Shown: in pieces, positions 1 through 7,237 of the stretch
How positions within the stretch are numbered: the stretch's first letter is position 1
Layout: the number at the start of each line of letters is the position of its first letter
Origin: UBA3103 sp002365855
GTDB lineage: Bacteria; Bacillota; Desulfotomaculia; Desulfotomaculales; Pelotomaculaceae
Direction of reading: 5' to 3'
Length of the DNA stretch: 40,359 bases
Assembly (NCBI GenBank): GCA_030627625.1
Contig: DAOURR010000014.1
Location: forward strand, 1 to 40,359
Translations under genes and position numbers: made by a program
The notes under the pieces: model-generated
Database searches by the model: none
Told to the model about the DNA's origin: nothing
The model's input: the letters and a program-made list of their open reading frames with translations, nothing else

Positions 1-189
1 CAGAAGGTCAGTGCGTTCTTGAACCATTTTTGTGCTTCACTATCCTTGATATTTAAGAAACGCCTGAAAATTTCAATGTGCGAAAGTTGAGTAAGACATT
101 ATTCGACAGTATCCCCAAAGGAGTTATGTCAGTGATTGTATAATAAGCACAAAAAAATACGTTAATCATTAATTGAGGTGTTATATAAA
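1..189. other. left edge, no gene recognised
   Basis: I see no convincing coding region here. A TATAAT hexamer at 139-144 could be the -10 box of the downstream kinase gene, but no good -35 box sits 16-18 bases upstream, so the promoter is uncertain. A GAGGTG ribosome binding site at 175-180 belongs to the next gene. Confidence 0.3.
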
Positions 190-2484
190 ATGAAATATCA
201 ATTCTCAGATCTTGTAAATATTCAACACCTTCGAAAATTGATGAATTCGTTCTATGAAGCAACGGGTATACCCCACGGCATTCATGATATAGACGGCAGT
301 ATCCTGAGCGGGATAGGTTGGCAGGATATCTGCACCAAGTATCATCGTGTGTGTCCGGAGGCGGAGTATAACTGTCTGAAAAGCGACAGCTACATATCCA
401 AACATCTGCATGAGGTGGCTTTTGTGGGGTATAAATGTTTGAATGGACTCATGGATTATGGCACCCCTATCATCGTGGAGGGTCAGCACCTGGCTACGAT
501 GTTTCTGGGGCAACTCTTGCATGAGCCGCCCGATGAGGAGTTATTTCGCCGGCAGGCAAGGAAGTACAGGTTTGACGAAGCCGCCTACATAGAGTCACTG
601 CGCCGGGTTCCGATTATTCCTAAAGAGAGAGTAGAATCAATCATGTCATTTTACTCTCAGCTTGCCCAACTCCTGGCGTTGATGGGATTGGAGAAGAAAA
701 GGGAACTTATGAGGTCGGAAGATGAGTACAAAACCGTCTTCGAAAATACCGGAACAGCGACTATAATCGTCGATAAAGAATTAACATTATCTTTGGCTAA
801 CATGGAATGCAGTAATATCTTTGGCGTTACCCGGGAGGAAATTGAGGGCAATAAAAACTGGTTAGAATTCATTGTAGAAGAGGACCGGGATAGAGTAAAA
901 AAATATCATCGCTTGCGATTGAATGATCCCAACTCTGCTCCAAGAATTTACGAAGTGCAAATTATTGATAAGCAGGGTAATGTTAAAGACCTTCTGGCAA
1001 CCGTTGGTATGATTCCTGGGAGCAAAAAGACCGTGGTATCATTATTGGACATTACTAAACGTAAAAGGGCGGAAAAAGCTCTTCGCCAGTCGGAGGAACG
1101 TTTCTTTAAAGCCTTTCATGCCAGCTCGGCAATGATGTCTATCACCAGATTAAGAGACAACATACTTACCGATGTTAATAACACTTTAGCAAACTCATTG
1201 GGTTTTAGCCGCGAACAGATTATAGGCAGGTCTTCGATAGAGTTAAATATCTGGTCTGAACCGGAAAAGAGGGAAGAGTTGTTAAGGCTTCTCTCTGAAC
1301 AGGGTTCAGTGAAAAATTTTGAAGCAAAATTTTTCAAGAAGTCAGGAGATAGCTGTTTTATACTTTTGTCTGTGAATATTGTTAATTTTAATGGAGAGGA
1401 ATCTTTACTTTCCACCTTGATTGATATTACCGAACGGAAGCGGATGGAGGATGAACTTCGCCAGTCAGAAGAACGCTTTTCAAAGGCTTTCAACTCTTCC
1501 CCGGCGGCTATGGCCATACATTTAGTCAGCGATAACACTATTATAGATATTAATGACAAATTTTTGGAGATTACCGGCTACACTCGCGAGGAAGCAATCG
1601 GCAAGACAGCCACAGGATTAAGACTAATTGTTAATATGGAAGATTTACCCAAAATGTTAATAGTAAAAGAAGTAAAGGCTGTTTTCAACATTGAAATGAA
1701 ATTCCGGAAAAAGTCCGGTGAAGAGCGCTTAGGGCTTTTTAACGGGGTCATCATAAATATAAGCAACGTGCCTTGCATGCTTTGGATGATGAATGATATT
1801 ACAGAACTGGCTCAGTTCCAGAACGAGATGGCCCGGCTCGACCGCTTAAACCTGGTAGGAGAAATGGCTGCCGGCATAGGCCACGAAGTCAGGAACCCGA
1901 TGACTACCGTCAAGGGGTTCTTGCAGCTATTCAGGGCAAAAAAGGAGTTTGGTAATTATACAGAACAGTTGGACCTGATGGTGGAAGAAATAGACAGGGC
2001 GAACTCTATCATAACCGAGTTTCTTTCTCTTGCAAAAAACAAGGCAGTTGATTTAAATAGACGCAGCCTTAACAAGATTGTAAAGTCCTTGTTCCCTCTA
2101 ATTCAGGCAGATGCTTTAAAAGATGACAAAAATATAACGTTGGAATTAAAAGATATACCAATGTTGCTTTTGGACGAAAAAGAAATCCGCCAGGTTATTT
2201 TAAACCTTGTGCGAAACGGCCTGGAAGCCATGCCGCCAGGTGGAAACTTAAGCATCAGGACGTTTAAGGAAGAAGGAGAAGTGACATTATCTGTTAATGA
2301 TCAGGGAACAGGCATCAAAGCCGAGGTTTTAGAAAAGCTGGGCACGCCTTTCTTCACTACTAAAGAAAACGGGACAGGCCTGGGCCTGGCGGTGTGTTAC
2401 AGTATCGCCGCCAGGCACAATGCTGCCATATCAATAGATACAGGCCCGTCAGGGACAGCGTTTAATGTCAGGTTCAAGCTGTAA
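190..2484 (+). CDS. PocR-PAS-PAS-PAS sensor histidine kinase
   Basis: Orphan sensor kinase of 764 residues. I chose ATG 190 over GTG 178 because GAGGTG at 175-180 then sits nine bases upstream of the start. Residues about 5-165 resemble the PocR sensory domain, with the conserved Cys/His-rich core (CPEAEYNC, YKCLNGLMDYG, GQLL) thought to bind small organic ligands. Three PAS domains follow (about 175-290, 295-415, 420-535); the second and third are preceded by near-identical LRQSEERF linkers, suggesting internal duplication. The kinase core has the phospho-acceptor H565 in GHEVRNP, the N box NLVRNGLEAM, DQGTGI and GTGLGLA. There is no transmembrane segment, so it should be cytoplasmic. No response regulator lies next to it; the following gene is on the other strand. 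Confidence 0.9.
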   Translation: MKYQFSDLVNIQHLRKLMNSFYEATGIPHGIHDIDGSILSGIGWQDICTKYHRVCPEAEYNCLKSDSYISKHLHEVAFVGYKCLNGLMDYGTPIIVEGQHLATMFLGQLLHEPPDEELFRRQARKYRFDEAAYIESLRRVPIIPKERVESIMSFYSQLAQLLALMGLEKKRELMRSEDEYKTVFENTGTATIIVDKELTLSLANMECSNIFGVTREEIEGNKNWLEFIVEEDRDRVKKYHRLRLNDPNSAPRIYEVQIIDKQGNVKDLLATVGMIPGSKKTVVSLLDITKRKRAEKALRQSEERFFKAFHASSAMMSITRLRDNILTDVNNTLANSLGFSREQIIGRSSIELNIWSEPEKREELLRLLSEQGSVKNFEAKFFKKSGDSCFILLSVNIVNFNGEESLLSTLIDITERKRMEDELRQSEERFSKAFNSSPAAMAIHLVSDNTIIDINDKFLEITGYTREEAIGKTATGLRLIVNMEDLPKMLIVKEVKAVFNIEMKFRKKSGEERLGLFNGVIINISNVPCMLWMMNDITELAQFQNEMARLDRLNLVGEMAAGIGHEVRNPMTTVKGFLQLFRAKKEFGNYTEQLDLMVEEIDRANSIITEFLSLAKNKAVDLNRRSLNKIVKSLFPLIQADALKDDKNITLELKDIPMLLLDEKEIRQVILNLVRNGLEAMPPGGNLSIRTFKEEGEVTLSVNDQGTGIKAEVLEKLGTPFFTTKENGTGLGLAVCYSIAARHNAAISIDTGPSGTAFNVRFKL

Positions 2485-2488
2485 CTTT

Positions 2489-3115
2489 TCATGGTTTATT
2501 TTTATTTATCAGCCTCTTAAACGCTGGAGAAACAAGGCCGGGTTGTTTCTTAATCTCTGCAGTATCGTCAACATCTTTTATTGGTATTGGTCCCTTATGT
2601 AAAACTGCCTGGTGCAGCAGCCTTACAGCGAGCCCTGCCACTATGTAGGCTAGAAAAGAGTAAAAATAATTCCATCTGATAAATGTCATCATATCCAACC
2701 AAACCATAATAGGTTGTAATACGAAAGCGCCAACTAACCCTGAAACTATAGTGGCTATTGCAAATGACTTCCAGGCACGAAAATACTGGTATAGCAACAT
2801 AAAGACGACGGGTAAAACGGAGTAAGTGATCATATACACCCTTGGAAGACCAGGTAATAGGGTGTAGGGGTAACTCCAGAAATATTGGGTGCCTATTCCA
2901 TTAAGAAATGAGCCTACTGCCAGTATCAATAGCCCGAAAGAAAATATTTCAGCTATGTATTTCTTGTTAACAAGTTTCCACCAGATGATCCAGGGGACAA
3001 CGAGAATGAATACAATAACAAACCACTGAAATGAAAAAAGTTTTTCATACCAGTCACTAATTGATAAAGCGAGTAATTCCTGCTGTAACTCCATCATTCT
3101 ATTTGCATCGGCCAT
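2489..3115 (-). CDS. small integral membrane protein, possibly CBO0543-like
   Basis: The 208-residue protein has about five hydrophobic helices (roughly residues 30-47, 55-75, 93-112, 118-140, 147-168) and a charged C-terminal tail. Tryptophan and tyrosine are common at helix ends. The ATG at 3115 has a GAGGAG ribosome binding site about seven bases upstream on the minus strand. It converges with the kinase gene and leaves only four bases between them. The pattern recalls the CBO0543 family of uncharacterised Firmicutes membrane proteins, but I am not certain. No catalytic motif is visible, so I assign no function. Confidence 0.75.
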   Translation of the reverse strand: MADANRMMELQQELLALSISDWYEKLFSFQWFVIVFILVVPWIIWWKLVNKKYIAEIFSFGLLILAVGSFLNGIGTQYFWSYPYTLLPGLPRVYMITYSVLPVVFMLLYQYFRAWKSFAIATIVSGLVGAFVLQPIMVWLDMMTFIRWNYFYSFLAYIVAGLAVRLLHQAVLHKGPIPIKDVDDTAEIKKQPGLVSPAFKRLINKNKP

Positions 3116-3241
3116 GTCGTCGCTCCTCGGAAAATTTAAATTAGTATCTGCGGTAATTTAAAGAGCTATTCAATCACAATATTCACAGCTCCGGCAGGTT
3201 TAAAACTTGCGGAAAAAAATACGACCACCCCAGAATATAAA

Positions 3242-3269
3242 AAAGGCTTCCATAGCGCTGGAAGCCTTT
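3242..3269 (-). terminator. intrinsic terminator, minus direction
   Basis: A perfect 11-bp stem (AAAGGCTTCCA pairing with TGGAAGCCTTT) encloses a 6-nt loop and is followed on the minus strand by TTTTAT. It lies downstream of the Tad-like gene ending at 3311. It resembles the terminator after tRNA-Leu at 8830-8846, with GGAAGCCTT identical in both, so it may be a displaced copy of the tRNA terminator. Confidence 0.8.
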
Positions 3270-3271
3270 CG

Positions 3272-3284
3272 TTACTGGTGCGGG
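3272..3284 (+). repeat. att-like direct repeat, left copy (tRNA-Leu 3' end)
   Basis: TTACTGGTGCGGG is identical to 8855-8867, where it forms the CCA tail, discriminator and end of the acceptor stem of tRNA-Leu. Here no tRNA body follows. A second identical block, GGAAGCCTT, lies just to the left of each copy (3260-3268 and 8842-8850). The layout fits a left attachment site of an element inserted at the tRNA 3' end. Confidence 0.6.
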
Positions 3285-3310
3285 ATATAAGATTTTATAG
3301 CTTCAATAGG

Positions 3311-4360
3311 TTAGCGTACTAACCTTGCTCCATGATTGGGTAACGATATAACATTACTGTCGGTTCCATTAATTGTTATGTCATTACCATTAAAATTAGC
3401 TTTGTAGCCAATTACTTTCCCATATACTGTTATATTGTTACCGTTAAAGGTAATATCTCCGTTGGGGGCATATAAAATACCATGTATCGTAATATTATTA
3501 CCATTTATAGTTATATCTTCTCCAGAATATAAACACACTTGATCATTGGTAGTGGCACTAAGGCAGTTACCATTAAGTGTAATATCCCCTGTGGTTAAAA
3601 TTGCGCCAGCACCGTATATTCTATTGCCGTTTAGGGTAGCATTACCTTTTATATAGATTGAATTATCTACATAAATATTATTACCATTATATGTTTGTGA
3701 AGAGTTATAAACATGGCCGGCGGCCTGGGCTTGTTCTCTGACTTGAGTTGTATAATCCAGCATATCCACATAGGCTGAATGAGGATAGAGATAGGGTAGA
3801 TTAATATTATTGCCATTACTGCTTATTGTGCCTACTGCTTCACATGCACCGGTAACACTAATGTAATTACCATTGACCTTGAAGTTTTGGTTTGTATGGG
3901 CAGTTCCGCCGACATATAAATGATTGCCGTTTAATGTCAATGTATTACGTGTACTCCCAGAAAATAAGGTATAGTCAAAAACGTGCGCCATACTGCCTGA
4001 AGCAGCAGCAGAGACATTAACACTAGAAGTGTTGAAACCAAATACTGGTATAAAATACAATTTAATAGTTCTGGTTGCATCTGCCGATATTATGCTACTA
4101 TTAACTTGTAGGGTTACTTCTGATTCATTTAGACCGTTCAATTCAGCATATTCTATTGCAGTGTCCTGTGCTTTCACAGTATCAGGTAATTCTTGAGCCC
4201 CTGCTAAACAAGCCGCATCAAGGGCGTTTTGGATTTTTGCTTTTTGTAAAGACAGATTTCCTACATCTACTACCAGCCCTAGGAAACCGATCAAGGCTAC
4301 GAAGCAAATGGCGAATATTACGGTTGCTGTCCCTCGTTCATCTTGTAAAAATTTCACCAT
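3311..4360 (-). CDS. TadG/TadE-like pilus assembly protein with NGN-repeat passenger
   Basis: The 349-residue protein starts at ATG 4360, where AAGGGTGAT lies just upstream; an upstream start at 4384 lacks this. Residues about 1-60 match the TadG-type N terminus: a charged DERGTA segment, one hydrophobic helix (about 12-32), then the typical VGNLSLQKAKIQNALDAACLAGAQEL. Residues about 130-340 carry nine NGN motifs plus a final NGT, mostly 18-23 residues apart and each followed by a hydrophobic residue. This is the periodicity of a right-handed beta-helix or bactofilin-like fold. The known role of Tad pseudopilins is membrane-anchored surface or secretion structure; a surface role here is inference. 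No tadA, tadB, tadC or prepilin peptidase gene is nearby. A terminator follows at 3242-3269. Confidence 0.75.
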   Translation of the reverse strand: MVKFLQDERGTATVIFAICFVALIGFLGLVVDVGNLSLQKAKIQNALDAACLAGAQELPDTVKAQDTAIEYAELNGLNESEVTLQVNSSIISADATRTIKLYFIPVFGFNTSSVNVSAAASGSMAHVFDYTLFSGSTRNTLTLNGNHLYVGGTAHTNQNFKVNGNYISVTGACEAVGTISSNGNNINLPYLYPHSAYVDMLDYTTQVREQAQAAGHVYNSSQTYNGNNIYVDNSIYIKGNATLNGNRIYGAGAILTTGDITLNGNCLSATTNDQVCLYSGEDITINGNNITIHGILYAPNGDITFNGNNITVYGKVIGYKANFNGNDITINGTDSNVISLPNHGARLVR

Positions 4361-4540
4361 AATATCACCCTTTTTATAGACCATTGTAGTTTGCTTTTAT
4401 CTTATAAGATTTTAAGAGACAGGTATAGAATCTCGAGTCCTATCTTTATAGGACATATTTACTAAATAACTAATTAAAGCTGAAATGGCGCATACCAATT
4501 TCGCAGAACAAAGCTTGAGGATTATTATGGACAAATAAAA

Positions 4541-4572
4541 AAGCTCTCCAATACCTGGAGGGCTTGATTTTT
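4541..4572. terminator. bidirectional terminator-like hairpin
   Basis: AAGCTCTCCA (4541-4550) pairs with TGGAGGGCTT (4556-4565) with one G-T wobble and a 5-nt loop. An A-run precedes it and a T-run follows it, so it could stop transcription in either direction. It separates the divergent genes that start at 4360 and 4659. No gene ends at it, so an attenuator role is also possible. Confidence 0.5.
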
Positions 4573-4623
4573 CTGGTCAAACTGTCCGAAAAGCCCCATA
4601 AAAGCGCCTGATATGACCAAATA

Positions 4624-4632
4624 TGGTATAAT
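4624..4632 (+). promoter_or_regulatory. extended -10 promoter
   Basis: TGGTATAAT is a perfect extended -10 element (TGnTATAAT). No good -35 hexamer lies 17 bases upstream, as is common for extended -10 promoters. The leader to the ATG at 4659 would be only about 20 nt and holds AAGGAGG at 4645-4651. Confidence 0.65.
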
Positions 4633-4658
4633 ATATATATAAATAAGGAGGTTTGGTC

Positions 4659-5654
4659 ATGCATCCACTAATCCCATTAGCGGCAGCAGCTATAATATTG
4701 CTGTTGAAAAAGGACGGGAACAGTAGTTTAATAACACAGGAATGTCATACTAGTGATGCTCCCCAAGAAGAAAGAAATGCATATATAAAAAATGATCTCG
4801 AGCAAGAACAAGAAAATTCTGTGACAGAGGATACTGAACAATCTGTAGAAAGAAAAGAGGTTTCAAATTCTTTACCCACCGCAGTCACCGGCGCTCAACA
4901 AACTTCAGAAGCTATGTGGGCTATCAAAACCTGGAAACGTTTAGGATATAAAAGCATCCATGGTCATGGCAATATTTTAGAGGACATGATCAAAAGCAAA
5001 TACCCCATCGGTCCGGGTGAGGAAATTATTCTATCACCGAAAAAAAACGATCCTGTGGCGGATATCATAATTAAACGTGGTAATGAAGTGAAAGAGTTAT
5101 TACAGATTAAAAATGAAATCTCCAATAAGTGCCGAAAGACAGTAAGGCAGGTTATGGCTGGTCAATATAGGGATGCCAAACTTATTGGAAGTACAGAGAC
5201 TGCCAAGTTATATAATGCAAAAGCTGAACGGCTTAGGCAACACGGCACCGAGATACAGCCAATGTATGATTCTGGTATATCCACGTATGATCCCCGCCGG
5301 ATTAACAATAAATTAAATTTCCGTTTCTCCAAAGGGAAAGAATTGTGGTGCACAATTCGAGGCGCCGCTTCAGTTGGCTTTGTTATTTCAGCTATAACCG
5401 GTGCCGTATGCCGGCTAGGACCTCTCCTAAGGGGTGAGATAACACTAAGCCAATACTGTGCTAAATCTATTAGGGACGGGGCAGGAGGGGGCTTAGCCGC
5501 TGCCACTGGTGCAGTTGCTGCCACTGTAGTTACTGCGGTAACTGGCCAAGCAGTTGGAGGATTGGTTATACCATTGATGGTTGGAGTTGGAGCAGCGATG
5601 ATAGCAGCAAATTATGTTAATGGTTTTTTTAACATGCTTTTTGGATGGATTTAA
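4659..5654 (+). CDS. unrecognised protein: possible PD-(D/E)XK core plus glycine-rich membrane tail
   Basis: The 331-residue protein starts at ATG 4659, seven bases after AAGGAGG. I do not recognise the family. It begins with a short hydrophobic segment (about residues 3-16), then a charged, low-complexity linker to about residue 80. Residues about 90-155 hold G-x-G-x-I-L-E-D-M, then DPVADIII, then LLQIKNE. The spacing E-x(n)-D-x(n)-QxK is what a PD-(D/E)XK nuclease core would show, but this is a motif reading only. The last 95 residues are very rich in Gly, Ala and Val and form two or three membrane helices with glycine-zipper spacing, ending in NGFFNMLFGWI. A membrane-targeted nuclease or toxin-like effector is one option. 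It is a single gene with its own promoter and terminator. Confidence 0.6.
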   Translation: MHPLIPLAAAAIILLLKKDGNSSLITQECHTSDAPQEERNAYIKNDLEQEQENSVTEDTEQSVERKEVSNSLPTAVTGAQQTSEAMWAIKTWKRLGYKSIHGHGNILEDMIKSKYPIGPGEEIILSPKKNDPVADIIIKRGNEVKELLQIKNEISNKCRKTVRQVMAGQYRDAKLIGSTETAKLYNAKAERLRQHGTEIQPMYDSGISTYDPRRINNKLNFRFSKGKELWCTIRGAASVGFVISAITGAVCRLGPLLRGEITLSQYCAKSIRDGAGGGLAAATGAVAATVVTAVTGQAVGGLVIPLMVGVGAAMIAANYVNGFFNMLFGWI

Positions 5655-5686
5655 TCGATTGTCTCTTCTTGAATATTACAATGACA

Positions 5687-5728
5687 ACGGCCACCAGTAT
5701 GCATTCCGGTGGTCGTTTATTTGTTTTT
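5687..5728 (+). terminator. intrinsic terminator
   Basis: ACGGCCACC (5687-5695) pairs with GGTGGTCGT (5708-5716) with one wobble and a 12-nt loop, followed by a T-rich tail. It ends the 4659-5654 transcript. Confidence 0.75.
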
Positions 5729-5779
5729 ATCTATATTTGTTTTCACAAGTTTAACATACTTTTCCATAAGCGTTAAAAT

Positions 5780-6140
5780 AACTAGCACTGCCGCCCAGCT
5801 CCTGGGTCTTTGCATGCATTCCTCTGGGGCCGGGGCCTCCCGCCCGTACGCTTCCGCTCCGCTAGCCTGGGCCGCCTGCTTTTGGGCCTATAATTTTAGG
5901 TAACCGGCGGCCGCGTACCACTCCGCTCCGTGCACCGTCTCCAGCCTTCTGGGAAAGGCTTCGCAGGTCAATGCCCGCACCGTCAGCCACGGCTTTTTTT
6001 AGGGAGCGGATTAGCGGAGCGGCCGAGCCTGACCGTGCTCGGTCATCCTTGCGGGCCAGGCAGGGCGGTGCCCTGCGGGGTTCCCGGGAGCGGCTGCTCC
6101 CGTTTTGCCAGGAGAAGGTGGAGGCGCCTACGCGTCAGTA
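5780..6140. other. GC-rich tract with three perfect hairpins, no convincing gene
   Basis: The tract is far richer in G+C than its flanks. Three perfect hairpins stand in a row: TGACCG/CGGTCA with loop TGCT (6030-6045), GCAGGGC/GCCCTGC with loop GGT (6060-6076), and CGGGAGC/GCTCCCG with loop GGCT (6085-6102) followed by TTTT. CCGCTCCGCTA at 5854-5864 returns as its exact inverted copy at 6012-6022, and CCGCTCCG occurs again at 5923-5930. Further on, ACAGATGG (6150-6157) and CCATCTGT (6209-6216) form another inverted pair just before the next gene. The structure suggests a folded RNA or a replication, transfer or recombination site. Confidence 0.45.
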
Positions 6141-6232
6141 AGTTTCAACACAGATGGAATAAATACAATTTGTAGATACTCAGATATCACAAATCCCTAA
6201 TTAATCACCCATCTGTTTGCGGGGATATTTTT

Positions 6233-6436
6233 ATGACCAACAGAGAGTACCAGATATATGACTTCATTTGCGAATATACCGCCACCAAGGGCTACGCTCC
6301 AACCGTCCGGGAGATTTGCTCAGAAGTGGGCCTAAAGTCCACATCCACGGTTCACCTGTATTTAAACAGAATGATGGGCAAGGGGTACATCACCTGCAAT
6401 CCCTGCCAGCCGCGCACGCTAAGGGTGCTGAAGTAA
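6233..6436 (+). CDS. LexA-like winged-helix DNA-binding protein (no protease domain)
   Basis: The 67-residue protein is essentially the LexA N-terminal winged helix: REYQIYDFICEYTATKGYAPTVREI, then the recognition-helix region STSTVHLYLNRMMGKGYI and the wing ending in RTLRVLK. The autoproteolysis and dimerisation domain of LexA (Ser/Lys dyad, Ala-Gly cleavage site) is absent, so it cannot be cleaved by the RecA filament route. The stop overlaps the next ATG (TAATG), so translation is probably coupled. GCGGGGA about eight bases upstream is a modest ribosome binding site. It may act as a stand-alone repressor or as a competitor of LexA at its operators; both are inference. Confidence 0.75.
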   Translation: MTNREYQIYDFICEYTATKGYAPTVREICSEVGLKSTSTVHLYLNRMMGKGYITCNPCQPRTLRVLK

Positions 6437-6669
6437 TGGTAGGGCCGCTGTTCAAGTACAAGAAACTTTCCAACCGGGTTTTGCTGGAAACCATCAAGCA
6501 CTATATAGCAGAACACGGTTACTCTCCGACCATACGCGAGCTGGCCAGGATCACTGATACCGGTGTCGCAACCGTCCACAAGCACCTCAGTCAGCTAATT
6601 AATGGCGGCTACGTTAAAGTCGAGCAGCCGCGGCGCCGCGTCCTCCGGGTGGTGAAAGACTATGAGTAA
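6436..6669 (+). CDS. second LexA-like winged-helix protein
   Basis: A 77-residue protein starts at the ATG in the TAATG overlap. It repeats the LexA DNA-binding layout: LLETIKHYIAEHGYSPTIRELARI, TGVATVHKHLSQLINGGYVKVE, and a basic wing PRRRVLRVV. It is only distantly similar to the protein just upstream, so the pair reads as an old duplication or as two subunits of a heterodimer. Like its neighbour it lacks the LexA protease domain. Its end overlaps the next gene by eight bases, giving a tightly packed three-gene operon. The frame extends further upstream to 6268, but that stretch lies inside the first gene and is not LexA-like. Confidence 0.72.
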   Translation: MVGPLFKYKKLSNRVLLETIKHYIAEHGYSPTIRELARITDTGVATVHKHLSQLINGGYVKVEQPRRRVLRVVKDYE

Positions 6670-6913
6670 GCTTTACCGGTCCCTCGTGCAGGTCGAGCTT
6701 GACGCCCAGCAGCAGCCCAGGCGCTTCCGCTGGCTGGGGCGTTGGCACCGGGTTTTCAGCTGCGTGGTACAAGAGGATGAACGTCACTGGTTAAGCCGGC
6801 TGAGAAATCCGGAGCCTCAGCGCTACCGCTGTGAAACATACCAGGGCCTGGTCTGTGATTTATTGTATGCAGAAGGGGATGGGACCTGGGTGCTGGAGCG
6901 GGTATGGGATTAA
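6662..6913 (+). CDS. DUF6504-like small protein
   Basis: The 83-residue protein is Arg- and Trp-rich. The pattern P-R-R-F-R-W-L-G-R-W-H-R-V, a central run R-Y-R-C-E-T-Y-Q-G, and the ending G-T-W-V-L-E-R-V-W-D resembles DUF6504. From memory, that family often sits beside imuB/dnaE2 mutasome genes in actinobacteria. Here it is the last gene of an operon with two LexA-like winged-helix proteins, so a DNA-damage link is plausible although no Y-family polymerase gene is present in this window. The assignment rests on motif shape only. The start overlaps the preceding stop by eight bases. No terminator is obvious before the next promoter. Confidence 0.55.
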   Translation: MSKLYRSLVQVELDAQQQPRRFRWLGRWHRVFSCVVQEDERHWLSRLRNPEPQRYRCETYQGLVCDLLYAEGDGTWVLERVWD

Positions 6914-6950
6914 CCTGAATATTTTAAAAGATTTTTGTAGGCAAGCTTTT

Positions 6951-6979
6951 TTCATTTCAATAATTATATATGGTAAACT
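6951..6979 (+). promoter_or_regulatory. probable promoter of the DUF433/DUF5615 pair
   Basis: TTCATT (6951-6956) and TAAACT (6974-6979) are 17 bases apart, and TGG directly before the -10 gives an extended -10 element. The -35 box is weak. Confidence 0.4.
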
Positions 6980-7003
6980 GTATATAGTCGGGAGGTGCAT
7001 TAC

Positions 7004-7225
7004 ATGAGTTTGATAAAAAGAATTACCGTAGACCCCGAAGTTTGCCACGGGGCGGCCTGTATAGCGGGAACTAGAATTCCCGTATCGGTAATACTTGATA
7101 ATCTTGCGTCTGGTTTAAACCGTCAAGATGTTTTAAAAAGTTATCCTTCTTTATCCCCAGATGATATCGATGCTGCCCTGGCTTATGCTGCCTTGCTGGC
7201 CAAAGAGCAGCATATAGCCCTGTAG
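7004..7225 (+). CDS. DUF433 family antitoxin
   Basis: The 73-residue protein starts at ATG 7004, seven bases after GGAGGT. It has the DUF433 layout: an N-terminal strand RITVDPEVCHGAACIAGTRIPV, then helices ILDNLASGLNRQDVLKSYPSLSPDDIDAALAYAALLA. In that family the second part resembles a winged or ribbon DNA-binding module, and members pair with PIN-like toxins. The DUF5615 gene starts 12 bases downstream, which is the standard pairing. It should bind the toxin and repress its own promoter. Confidence 0.85.
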   Translation: MSLIKRITVDPEVCHGAACIAGTRIPVSVILDNLASGLNRQDVLKSYPSLSPDDIDAALAYAALLAKEQHIAL

Positions 7226-7237
7226 AAAGGAATCGGA

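Noticed and set aside
1..60. A protein-like minus-strand frame (FRRFLNIKDSEAQKWFKNALTF) at the left edge
   Set aside because: It is too short, has a stop just upstream and no ribosome binding site; a transposase remnant is possible but cannot be supported.
3311..3960. Regularly spaced TTACCATT-type repeats that could suggest a CRISPR array
   Set aside because: The repeats are the codons of the NGN motifs in one long reading frame; units differ in length and there are no conserved repeats of 24 bases or more.
5930..6175. An 81-codon frame in the GC-rich tract
   Set aside because: It is rich in Arg, Pro and Gly as expected for random GC-rich sequence, lacks a ribosome binding site and runs through all three hairpins.
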